From: Trinickia diaoshuihuensis
Lineage (GTDB): Bacteria; Pseudomonadota; Gammaproteobacteria; Burkholderiales; Burkholderiaceae
Assembly (NCBI RefSeq): GCF_003390925.1
Contig: NZ_QUBS01000082.1
Coordinates: 1 to 64,000, forward strand
Length of the DNA stretch: 64,000 nt
Reading direction: 5' to 3'
The first letter of the stretch is position 1; each line of letters starts with the position of its first letter. The translations under genes were made by a program, and so were the position numbers. The notes beneath the pieces are model-generated. The model was not told where the DNA came from and ran no database searches. It saw only the letters and a program-made list of their open reading frames with translations. Shown in pieces: positions 45,762-53,718 of the stretch.

Positions 45762-46382
45762 ATGAACATCCTTCTGATTGGTGGAGGGGGCCACTGCAAA
45801 GCCGTCATCGACGTAATCGAAGCTGAACGTCGATGGACGATCGCGGGCATCGTCGAAGCTCCCGGCTGCGAGACGCGTGAAGTGTTGGGCTATCCCGTCA
45901 TCGGCCACGACGACAAACTCGACGAGTTATCCCGCCACTATCAGAATGCGTTGGTAACGGTCGGACAAATCAAAACGCCCAACGTGCGCATGCGCCTGTA
46001 CGAGCGCCTGCGCCAACTCGGCTTTTCCCTACCCGCCATTGTTTCGCCCTTGGCCCGAGTCGGCCGCGGTGCCACGATCGGCGACGGCACGATCGTCATG
46101 CACTTCGCCCAGGTGGGCCCCGATGCGAAAGTCGGCGCGAACACCATCGTGAACAGCCGTGCATTGATCGAACACGATGCCGTTGTCGGCGATCACTGCC
46201 ATGTAGCGACGGCTTCCGTCATCAACGGCGCAGCGCGCGTGGGTAGCGGTACGTTGATCGGCAGCGGCGCCGTTTGTCGCGAAGGCATTGCGATCGGCGA
46301 TCGCGTGCTGATTGCCATGGGCGCGCGCGTTCGCAAATCAGTACCCAACGATACGCTCTATCTTGGAGATCAGTCCCGATGA
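45762..46382 (+). CDS. NeuD/PglD-type sugar N-acetyltransferase, LegH candidate
   Basis: 206 residues. The N-terminal Rossmann-like part (ILLIGGGGHCKAVIDVI) and C-terminal left-handed beta-helix with hexapeptide repeats (IGDGTIVMHFAQVGPDAKVG, IGSGAVCREGIAIGDRVLIAMGA) match PglD/NeuD proteins. Here it probably acetylates the 4-amino group formed by LegC. Stop and next start overlap (ATGA), tying it to legI. Confidence 0.82.
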   Translation: MNILLIGGGGHCKAVIDVIEAERRWTIAGIVEAPGCETREVLGYPVIGHDDKLDELSRHYQNALVTVGQIKTPNVRMRLYERLRQLGFSLPAIVSPLARVGRGATIGDGTIVMHFAQVGPDAKVGANTIVNSRALIEHDAVVGDHCHVATASVINGAARVGSGTLIGSGAVCREGIAIGDRVLIAMGARVRKSVPNDTLYLGDQSR

Positions 46383-47383
46383 TTCCCCATTGTACGGTGA
46401 TCGCCGAAGCCGGCGTCAACCATAACGGCTCGATAGAGCTTGCATACCGGCTCATCGACGCAGCGGCTGCCGCCGGCGTCGACTATGTCAAATTTCAAAC
46501 GTTTCGCGCGGAGGCACTCGCCACACGTGCGGCGCCGAAAGCAGCCTATCAACAGGCGACGACCGGTAGCGGAGAAACGCAACTCGAGATGCTCAAGCGC
46601 CTGGAGTTGCCCCTTGAGGCGTTCACCGATCTGGCCGCCTATTGCGCAAAATGCGGGGTCAAATTCATGTCCACGCCCTTCGATTTGGAGGCCGCGAATT
46701 TCCTGGACGGCATCGGGATGGAAGCCTTCAAGGTCTCGTCGGGAGATTTGACGAACACGCCGCTGCTGCGCGCGCTAGGCGCAAAGGGCAAGCCCGTGAT
46801 TCTATCTTCGGGGATGGCGACCCTCGGCGAGGTAGAGCAAGCCGTGCAAACGCTCGAGTCGGCCGGCATCGCGATCGCCGACATCACGCTTTTGCATTGC
46901 ACGACCGAATATCCCGCGCCCGCAGAAGAAGTGAACCTTCGGGCAATGGCGACTTTGCGCGCAGCGTTTCCGGGAGCAACGATCGGCTACTCGGATCACA
47001 CCCGGGGAATCGAAATTCCGATTGCCGCAACAGCGCTCGGGGCGCAGGTCATCGAGAAGCACTTCACACTCGACAGATCCATGGAGGGCCCCGATCACAA
47101 AGCTAGTCTGGAGCCGGAGGAGCTCGCCGCCATGGTCGGAGCGATCCGCCGCGTCAGCGCCGCCTTGGGAGACGGCCGTAAGCGCCCAACCGCATCGGAA
47201 CTGCCCAATCGAGCGGTCGCGCGCAAGAGCATCGTGGCGGGGCGGCCTATCGCGAAAGGTGAAGTACTAACGGCCGAGAACCTTGCGGTGCGGCGGCCCG
47301 GAAACGGGCTGTCGCCGACAAGGTGGGACGAAATCATTGGGACGACAGCCGCGCGCGATTATGCGCAGGACGAACCGCTCTGA
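46379..47383 (+). CDS. legI: Legionaminic acid synthase LegI (NeuB family)
   Basis: 334 residues. It condenses a 6-deoxy-diacetamido-mannose with PEP to the nine-carbon acid. The TIM-barrel has IAEAGVNHNGSIELAYRLID, VKFQTFRAEALATR, FMSTPFDLEAANFLD, FKVSSGDLTN, HCTTEYPAP, GYSDHTRGIEIPIAA and EKHFTLDRSMEGPDHKASLEP, all NeuB motifs. A C-terminal SAF (antifreeze-like) domain starts near residue 280 (RKSIVAGRPIAKGEVLTAENL). Sialic acid and legionaminic acid synthases cannot be separated by eye; the LegB/LegC neighbours decide. Confidence 0.9.
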   Translation: MIPHCTVIAEAGVNHNGSIELAYRLIDAAAAAGVDYVKFQTFRAEALATRAAPKAAYQQATTGSGETQLEMLKRLELPLEAFTDLAAYCAKCGVKFMSTPFDLEAANFLDGIGMEAFKVSSGDLTNTPLLRALGAKGKPVILSSGMATLGEVEQAVQTLESAGIAIADITLLHCTTEYPAPAEEVNLRAMATLRAAFPGATIGYSDHTRGIEIPIAATALGAQVIEKHFTLDRSMEGPDHKASLEPEELAAMVGAIRRVSAALGDGRKRPTASELPNRAVARKSIVAGRPIAKGEVLTAENLAVRRPGNGLSPTRWDEIIGTTAARDYAQDEPL

Positions 47384-47392
47384 GGAAACTCC

Positions 47393-48304
47393 ATGCGAAT
47401 GCTTATCGTCGGCTACGGGTCGATCGGCGCCCGGCACGGCCGCATCGCGGCCTCCCTCGGCATGGATGTCGCCTGCGTCTCACGCAACGAAGCGTGCCCC
47501 TATCCCCGGTTCGACAGCATCGCGGATGCGCTCGCGCGATTCAGGCCGGAGCGCGTGCTGATCGCCAATCCGACCGCGCAACACGCTGACGCGATCCACG
47601 CGCTGCGCGTCGCGGGATTCGCGGGTGCTGTGCTGATCGAAAAGCCCATATTCGATTCGCTTAGCGCCCTGCCGGAAACCGGCGACATGCGGGTCTATGC
47701 CGCTTACAACCTGCGCTTTCACCCGCTCGTGCAGGCACTGCGGGCGGAAGTTGCGGGCCGGCCGCTTTTTTGCGCCAGCTTTCAGGCCGGGCAGTACCTA
47801 CCGCAATGGCGCCCAGCGGCGGACTACCGTAAAACCTATTCGGCAAGCAAGTCGATGGGGGGAGGCGTACTGCGCGACTTGTCGCACGAGGTCGATTTGG
47901 CGCTCTGGCTGTGTGGTCCGGCTGCTCGCGTCGCTGCACTCGGCGGTCATTTCAGCGATCTGGAGATCGATAGCGACGACGTCTTTTCGATGCTTTCCGT
48001 CAATGCGCGTTGTCCGGCGGTATCGATCGGAATCAATTACCTCGATCGCAAGCCGCAGCGCACCATCACGCTCAACGGCCCGGACTTGAGCGCCGCGCTG
48101 GACCTCGTGGGCGGCCTGCTGACCGTCAACGGAGAAACGACACAGCTCGCTCCCGAGCGCGACGTCACCTATCGGGCACAGTTGGAAGCGTTTGTAAACG
48201 ACGACGCATCGACGCTCGCGACGCTCGCCGAGGGCATCGAAGTCGTACGCTTCGTCGACGCGGCGGAAGCCGCGGCGACGGCCGGCTCATGGATCCGGCC
48301 TTAA
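47393..48304 (+). CDS. Gfo/Idh/MocA-family protein, PtmF-like
   Basis: 303 residues. N-terminal Rossmann domain (LIVGYGSIGARHGRIAASLG), then the EKP motif (LIEKPIFDSL) and a C-terminal alpha/beta domain with GGGVLRDLSHEVDLALWL. In Campylobacter and related legionaminic acid clusters an oxidoreductase-like PtmF sits beside PtmA and PtmE, and has been assigned to making glucosamine for the GDP-sugar precursor. The assignment here is by position and family. A good ribosome site (TGAGGAA) precedes ATG 47393. Confidence 0.72.
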   Translation: MRMLIVGYGSIGARHGRIAASLGMDVACVSRNEACPYPRFDSIADALARFRPERVLIANPTAQHADAIHALRVAGFAGAVLIEKPIFDSLSALPETGDMRVYAAYNLRFHPLVQALRAEVAGRPLFCASFQAGQYLPQWRPAADYRKTYSASKSMGGGVLRDLSHEVDLALWLCGPAARVAALGGHFSDLEIDSDDVFSMLSVNARCPAVSIGINYLDRKPQRTITLNGPDLSAALDLVGGLLTVNGETTQLAPERDVTYRAQLEAFVNDDASTLATLAEGIEVVRFVDAAEAAATAGSWIRP

Positions 48305-48330
48305 TCTTTTTATCAAGAAACGGACTCAGC

Positions 48331-49134
48331 ATGCGCAAGATCGAAGAACTTATGTCGCTGGCCGGCAAGACGGCTGTCGTAACAGGCGGCGCCGGCCACA
48401 TCGGCGCGGCGATGGCGGAGGCGCTTGCCGAAGCGAACGCGACGGTCGTCCTCGTCGACCGCCAAGCGGACCAATTGACCGAGCGCGCGGCGCAAATCCG
48501 CGCGCGTACCGGCGCCCGCATCGAAACGTTCGAGCTGGAACTGGCCGATGAAACTGCCGTGCGCAGCTTGCCCGCACGCGTCGCCGATTTGTGCGGCGGC
48601 CTCGATGTCCTCGTCAATTGCGCGGCCTTCGTCGGTACGTCCCAGCTTGAAGGCTGGGCCGTACCGTTCGAGCAACAAAAAACGCCCGCATGGCGGGCGG
48701 CCTTCGAGGTGAACGTGACCTCGGTATTCGAACTCGTGCAATCCGCATTGCCGTACCTGAAGGCGTCCGGTAAGGGATCGGTGATCAACGTCGCGTCGCT
48801 GTACGGCGTCGTCGGACCCGACTGGAGGCTGTACGAAGGCACATCGATGGGCAATCCGGCGGCCTATGGCGCAAGTAAAGGCGCGCTGATCCAACTGACG
48901 AACTGGCTCGCCACGACGCTCGCTCCAGCGGTTCGTGTCAACACGATCAGCCCCGGCGGCGTGTGGCGCAATCAGCCGGAAGCATTCGCCAAGCGATATA
49001 TCGAGCGCACGCCGTTGCAGAGAATGGCTGTGGAAGAAGACTTCAAGGGTGCCGCGGTCTACCTCGCGAGCGATCTTTCCGCCTATGTAACTGGGCAGAA
49101 CCTCGTGATCGACGGCGGCTGGTGTGCCTGGTGA
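48331..49134 (+). CDS. Short-chain dehydrogenase, PtmA-like
   Basis: 267 residues, classical SDR. Cofactor site TAVVTGGAGHIGAAMAEALAE near residue 14, NCAAFVGTSQ, Ser in SVINVASLYGVVG, Tyr-x3-Lys in AAYGASKGALIQ, then NTISPGGVWRNQPEAF. It resembles PtmA of flagellin-glycosylation clusters, proposed to work with PtmF on hexose precursors of GDP-GlcNAc. It is 26 bases after the PtmF-like gene. An unrelated reductase role cannot be excluded. Confidence 0.75.
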   Translation: MRKIEELMSLAGKTAVVTGGAGHIGAAMAEALAEANATVVLVDRQADQLTERAAQIRARTGARIETFELELADETAVRSLPARVADLCGGLDVLVNCAAFVGTSQLEGWAVPFEQQKTPAWRAAFEVNVTSVFELVQSALPYLKASGKGSVINVASLYGVVGPDWRLYEGTSMGNPAAYGASKGALIQLTNWLATTLAPAVRVNTISPGGVWRNQPEAFAKRYIERTPLQRMAVEEDFKGAAVYLASDLSAYVTGQNLVIDGGWCAW

Positions 49135-49212
49135 GCTGGTCTTTGCCTGTTACGGTAGTCAAGCGCGCTGCCTGCGTCTCGCGTCGAAGAATCTAGAAAG
49201 AAGAATGTATTG

Positions 49213-51273
49213 ATGAAATCCTTGGGTCTCTGGATTCGGTGCCTGCCAATCGCCCTTCTGGCGATGTTCGGCAGCACCGTGCTCGTCGTATTGAATCCCG
49301 GCTACTTTTGGGACGATTGGGTCTGGCTGTTTCACAACGCCGCCGAAAATATCCAAATCGGCAAAGAGCTGGGCGTGTGGTGGGGCGGCTACCTGACGAC
49401 AATCATCAACGGACTTCCCTCGCCTTCGATCGCCATGCGCGTCACGGCGCTCATCGCATGGATTTCGACCGGCGCGATAGTCGCCCTCATGCTGCATCGG
49501 TACGCTCGCGTTACGCGCATGTCGGCGTTTCAGTTCTTTCTGATCTATTGCGCGACGCATGTCGCCATGATTCGTTTTTTAACGAGCGTTGCACTTTATA
49601 ACGTCTACATCGCTGCGTTTTGGCTCGGCGTCGCGATTCTGCTCGGCGCTCGCCGGCGGTCGCCTCTCTTACGTTGGGTAGCACTGGCTCTGCTGTTTTT
49701 CTCGTTCTATCTCAACTCTCTCATTGTGCTGTACGCGCTGCTGCTCGCACTCCTTGTATTGGGAGAAATACAACGGAGCCTGAACTTTCAGAGGACGCTC
49801 CGCGCGGCGGGATGGATCGAACTAGCCGCGTTACGCGGCGCTGTACACACCTTTTGGAGTCAATCGAAGCCGGTCCTGCGCGACTTTGCCCGACAGAACG
49901 TGTCGTTGCTCGCGCTTCCGATCGTCTTTATTTTGGTGAAGAGACTGACGACTGCGAAATCGCAGCTCTACGGCTCGTATAACTCAATCGATGCTCATCT
50001 TGTCCTGTCGGCGATCGGGACGTCATTTACGCTGATACGCCCGGTACTACGCGACTTTTTCGCCATCGGCTTACGCACCGTGCCGCCCGTAGGGCTAATC
50101 GCAGCCACGCTGATTTGCTTCGGGCTCCTACGGCTATTACCGCGCCGCTCGATGCGCACCCCTTGGCGAGATATCGGTTTGCACTTGGCGCTGGGCATAC
50201 TGTTCTTCGCGGCCGCCGCGTACCCTTACGTGGTGGTCGGCAAGACACCCGAGCTCATGAGCTTTTACGATGCGCGCAACATCCTGCCGGCTGTTGCCGC
50301 GATCGATTTGATCCTGCTCGCACTCATTGACACGCTCGATCGCGCATTCGCCCGCGTACCGTTGCTGCAGCGCTATGGCCGCGACCTAGTGCTCGCGTAT
50401 GTCCTCGCCACGTCGATCAGCGCAGGCATCATGACAGGCATCAACCTATGGCATGACTGGCTGCGTCAAACCGCCACGATTGCGTATTTACGTGATCATC
50501 GCGATCAATTGCGCGACGACCGGACATTCGTGTTCGATGACAAAACCCGCTCGAGCCGAATCGGCGACCGCACCATTTGGAACTACGAGTACACGGGCAA
50601 CCTTATCTCGGCATACGGTGGGCGCGACCATTTCGGTCTGTCCGTAAGCGAGTACGTACAATGGCCGAAAAACGTCGCATTGATCACAGATAAGACGCTC
50701 AGACGACGGTTCAACATCCGCGATTACGACTTTCGCAAGCCGCACGTGATCGTGTCGATGGAAGACGGCCCGGTGCCGCTCACGGCCGCGCGCGTGCTGC
50801 CCCTGGTGTACGAGTACCTGCTGGGCAACGCTGCGTGGCAAACGGATGCCGCCCAATACTTCGTGCTTAGCACGGCGCAGGAGTATATCGAGGCGGATGC
50901 TCGGGCTGCGGAAATGTTCGATATGGCCGCGGCGCTCGCCGCCTACCGGCGCGATCACGGTTGCTACCCGACGACGGTCGCTGGCACGCCCTGCGGGGCG
51001 GCGCAACACGCTCTGTTCGACAACGGCAATGTCGGCCCACGCCCGGTCGTGGGTGACATCCCCGGGTTATTTCCCACATATATGGCGCGCCCCGACACCA
51101 TGCGGGTTCACTTTGGCCAGCCCAATTACCTATACTTTTCCGATGGCGACGACTACAAGCTCGTCTACTCGGACGCGAGCGATCTCCCGTATGCTCGACA
51201 GAGTCACCCGGCGCTGATCGATACGAAAAATCTCGGTTACGGCGTTTGGACGTTGGGCGCCAGCGCCTGGTAA
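49213..51273 (+). CDS. Polytopic GT-C-type glycosyltransferase with an added C-terminal soluble domain
   Basis: 686 residues. About 10 membrane segments fill residues 8-425. The first periplasmic loop has an acidic pair in LNPGYFWDDWVWLFHN (Asp34-Asp35), the usual catalytic site of GT-C enzymes and of GtrII-like O-antigen glucosyltransferases. A soluble region of about 260 residues follows; within it, residues 565-686 (FDMAAALAAYRRDHGCYPTT, then DGDDYKLVYSDAS) look like a GspG-type pseudopilin head. No named family is certain. ATG 49213 is used. It lies between the PtmA-like gene and legG. Confidence 0.6.
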   Translation: MKSLGLWIRCLPIALLAMFGSTVLVVLNPGYFWDDWVWLFHNAAENIQIGKELGVWWGGYLTTIINGLPSPSIAMRVTALIAWISTGAIVALMLHRYARVTRMSAFQFFLIYCATHVAMIRFLTSVALYNVYIAAFWLGVAILLGARRRSPLLRWVALALLFFSFYLNSLIVLYALLLALLVLGEIQRSLNFQRTLRAAGWIELAALRGAVHTFWSQSKPVLRDFARQNVSLLALPIVFILVKRLTTAKSQLYGSYNSIDAHLVLSAIGTSFTLIRPVLRDFFAIGLRTVPPVGLIAATLICFGLLRLLPRRSMRTPWRDIGLHLALGILFFAAAAYPYVVVGKTPELMSFYDARNILPAVAAIDLILLALIDTLDRAFARVPLLQRYGRDLVLAYVLATSISAGIMTGINLWHDWLRQTATIAYLRDHRDQLRDDRTFVFDDKTRSSRIGDRTIWNYEYTGNLISAYGGRDHFGLSVSEYVQWPKNVALITDKTLRRRFNIRDYDFRKPHVIVSMEDGPVPLTAARVLPLVYEYLLGNAAWQTDAAQYFVLSTAQEYIEADARAAEMFDMAAALAAYRRDHGCYPTTVAGTPCGAAQHALFDNGNVGPRPVVGDIPGLFPTYMARPDTMRVHFGQPNYLYFSDGDDYKLVYSDASDLPYARQSHPALIDTKNLGYGVWTLGASAW

Positions 51274-51299
51274 TCGATCAACGCATCGAACGACAGGAC

Positions 51300-52475
51300 A
51301 TGAAGACGATCTGCTTTTTCACCGGAACGCGCGCCGAATATGGCCTGCTGCGGCCGCTCATGAGAACCGTCGAGACTGCCCCCGGCGTCCGCTTATGCAC
51401 GCTCGTTACCGGCGCGCATCTAGCCGAATCGCTAGGTAATACCTGGCGCGAGATTGAATCGGATGGGCTACCGATCGACGAGCGAGTCGAAATCCTCATG
51501 GACGGCGGCACCGAGACCAACGTCTGCACGGCAATGGGCCTTGGCATCATGCGCTATGGCGAAGCTCTGAAGCGGCTAAGCCCGGACTTGCTCGTGATAT
51601 TGGGCGATCGCTTCGAGGCATTGGCAGCAGCCGCGGCAGCTACCGTTTGCAAGGTGCCGATCGCACACATCCATGGCGGCGAACTCACGCTGGGGGCAAT
51701 GGACGATGCGTTCCGGCATGCGATCACGAAGATGAGCCACCTGCACTTCACGAGCACCGAGGCGTACCGTCGGCGCGTGGTTCAGATGGGGGAAGCGCCC
51801 GAGCGTGTGTTCAACGTCGGCGCGCTCGGCGTCGAGAACATCAAGAGCCTACCGCTTCTTTCGAAGTCCGAGGTGGAGCGGCGCCTTGAGCTTGCCGCGG
51901 AACAGCCGTATTTCCTGGTGACATTCCATCCGGCCACGCTCGAAGTACAACCGCCCGACGAGCAGTTGGAGGCGCTGCTGAGCGCTCTCGACGCGTTTCC
52001 GAGCCATGTTTGCGCATTTACGGGCGCGAACGCGGACCCGGGCGGAGGCGGACTCAATCGCATGCTCGCGCTTGCCGCGCAGGCGCGGCCGGGACGCTTC
52101 CGCTTTTCGATGTCGCTCGGCGTCACGCTCTATCTGTCGGCAGCGCGATATGCGGCCGCCGTAGTCGGAAACTCTTCCAGCGGAATTATCGAGGTGCCGA
52201 GCCTTGGCGTCCCCACGGTCGACATCGGGTCCCGCCAGCAAGGAAGAATCCGTAGCGAGAGCGTGCTTCATTGCGTGCCGCAGACAAGCGCTATTGAAGC
52301 GGCCATCGCCACTGCTATCGGCGCCGATTTCCGCGCGCGGGCAGCCGCGGCGTCGAACCCCTACGACCGCCCGGGCACGAGCCGATCGATCGTGGAAGCC
52401 ATTCTGGATGTCGACTTGAAGGCCGTGCGCGACAAGTCGTTCTACGACATCGGCTGCTCCGGCACCACCGCTTAG
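51300..52475 (+). CDS. legG: NDP-sugar hydrolysing 2-epimerase LegG (NeuC family)
   Basis: 391 residues. GT-B fold hydrolysing 2-epimerase: it releases the nucleotide and inverts C2 to give the ManNAc-type sugar used by LegI. ICFFTGTRAEYGLLRPLMR at the start, VILGDRFEALAAAAAAT, AHIHGGELTLGAMDDAFRHAITKMSHLHF and VVGNSSSGIIEVPSLGVPTVDIGSRQQGR are NeuC/LegG motifs. Start ATG 51300 follows a GACAGGACA site, 27 bases after the membrane transferase gene. Confidence 0.9.
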   Translation: MKTICFFTGTRAEYGLLRPLMRTVETAPGVRLCTLVTGAHLAESLGNTWREIESDGLPIDERVEILMDGGTETNVCTAMGLGIMRYGEALKRLSPDLLVILGDRFEALAAAAAATVCKVPIAHIHGGELTLGAMDDAFRHAITKMSHLHFTSTEAYRRRVVQMGEAPERVFNVGALGVENIKSLPLLSKSEVERRLELAAEQPYFLVTFHPATLEVQPPDEQLEALLSALDAFPSHVCAFTGANADPGGGGLNRMLALAAQARPGRFRFSMSLGVTLYLSAARYAAAVVGNSSSGIIEVPSLGVPTVDIGSRQQGRIRSESVLHCVPQTSAIEAAIATAIGADFRARAAAASNPYDRPGTSRSIVEAILDVDLKAVRDKSFYDIGCSGTTA

Positions 52476-52636
52476 AATGCGCACCTAGTGCATGCTATGA
52501 TTCGCTACTTGGGCCAAAACTGCTCTCTACTCGCTCGAGGGGGAGCCGTCGCCCTAGCCGGATCCGGTTTTTATCAGCGGATTCGGCCCTCGTGGCCTAA
52601 GATTCAATTCGCTCATCCTCCGCTCTATCTCCCGCT

Positions 52637-53710
52637 ATGAAGGCCTCCGACCAACTCGCTCACTTGAGCGTAACGCTTGATTCCAAGATATCGGACGTTA
52701 TCGCTCGCATCCAGGCTAGCGGCCCGGTCGCGTGCGCGTTGCTGTATGACGCAACGGGACGCTTCATCAACGTGATTACGGACGGCGACGTGCGCCGCGC
52801 CTTCTTGGAAGGCTGCAAGCTCGACGACAGCGCCCGCGAAATTAACGAAGTGAAAGCGAAGACGGCGCGTCCGGGACCCATTACCGCGAGTATTCACTCG
52901 GCGCCGAACGAACGCAAGGAGCTGTTTCGGGAACATAACCTGCGCCAGCTCGTTCTCGTGGACGTGGACGGAAACCCCGTCGCCATCATCGATCACTCCG
53001 CCGCAGATCATTCGCCGAGCTATATCAACCGTAACTTCACGGCCGTGGTAATGGCCGGTGGATTCGGAACGCGGCTGCGTCCTCTCACGGCGGACACGCC
53101 CAAGCCGATGCTGCAAATCAACGGTCGGCCGATGCTCGAAATTAGCATCGAGAAGCTGATCAGCCACGGTGCCAATCGAATTTTTATCGCAACGCACTAC
53201 CTGCCGGAAAAAATCACGAGCCACTTCGGTAACGGCGAGCGGTTCGGCGTAGAGATCCAGTATGTGCACGAAGAAGAGCCGCTAGGCACTGGCGGCGCAT
53301 TATCGCTTTTGCCGAGTGTCGATGAGAACACACTCGTGTTCAACGGCGACATATTGACGAACCTCGATATCGGCATGTTTCTCGCCTACCACTTGAAGAG
53401 CGGTTCGGCGATGACCATCGCCGCGACGCAATACAGCTTCCAGGTGCCGTTCGGCGTGATTAGCGAGCAGAACTCTTTCGTTACCCATATCGAGGAGAAG
53501 CCGAGCTTCAGCTTCCTCGTGAACAGCGGCATCTACTTCCTATCTAAGAAGGTCTTCGAGGTATTGCCGAAATCGGGCAAGTACAACATGACCGATGTCG
53601 CGCATACGCTGACGCAGCAGTCGATGCCGGTATCGTGCTTTCCGATCTTCGAGCACTGGTTGGACGTCGGCCGGCCCAGCGACTACGACCTCGCGGCGAA
53701 GCTGTTCTGA
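52637..53710 (+). CDS. ptmE: Sugar-1-phosphate nucleotidyltransferase with CBS domains, PtmE type
   Basis: 357 residues. Residues 1-125 hold a CBS pair (VACALLYDATGRFINVITDGDVRRAF; RQLVLVDVDGNPVAIID). The nucleotidyltransferase domain begins VVMAGGFGTRLRPLTADTPKPML near residue 138 and includes FIATHYLPEKI and NGDILTNLDI. This CBS-plus-transferase layout is that of PtmE, the GlcN-1-P guanylyltransferase that makes GDP-GlcN for legionaminic acid. A 161-bp gap before it has no clear terminator and may carry its own promoter. Confidence 0.83.
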   Translation: MKASDQLAHLSVTLDSKISDVIARIQASGPVACALLYDATGRFINVITDGDVRRAFLEGCKLDDSAREINEVKAKTARPGPITASIHSAPNERKELFREHNLRQLVLVDVDGNPVAIIDHSAADHSPSYINRNFTAVVMAGGFGTRLRPLTADTPKPMLQINGRPMLEISIEKLISHGANRIFIATHYLPEKITSHFGNGERFGVEIQYVHEEEPLGTGGALSLLPSVDENTLVFNGDILTNLDIGMFLAYHLKSGSAMTIAATQYSFQVPFGVISEQNSFVTHIEEKPSFSFLVNSGIYFLSKKVFEVLPKSGKYNMTDVAHTLTQQSMPVSCFPIFEHWLDVGRPSDYDLAAKLF

Positions 53711-53718
53711 AACGAGCG

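Noticed and set aside
52476-52636. Terminator before the ptmE-like gene
   Set aside because: A CCGGATCCGG palindrome followed by five T has too small a loop to form a stable stem.
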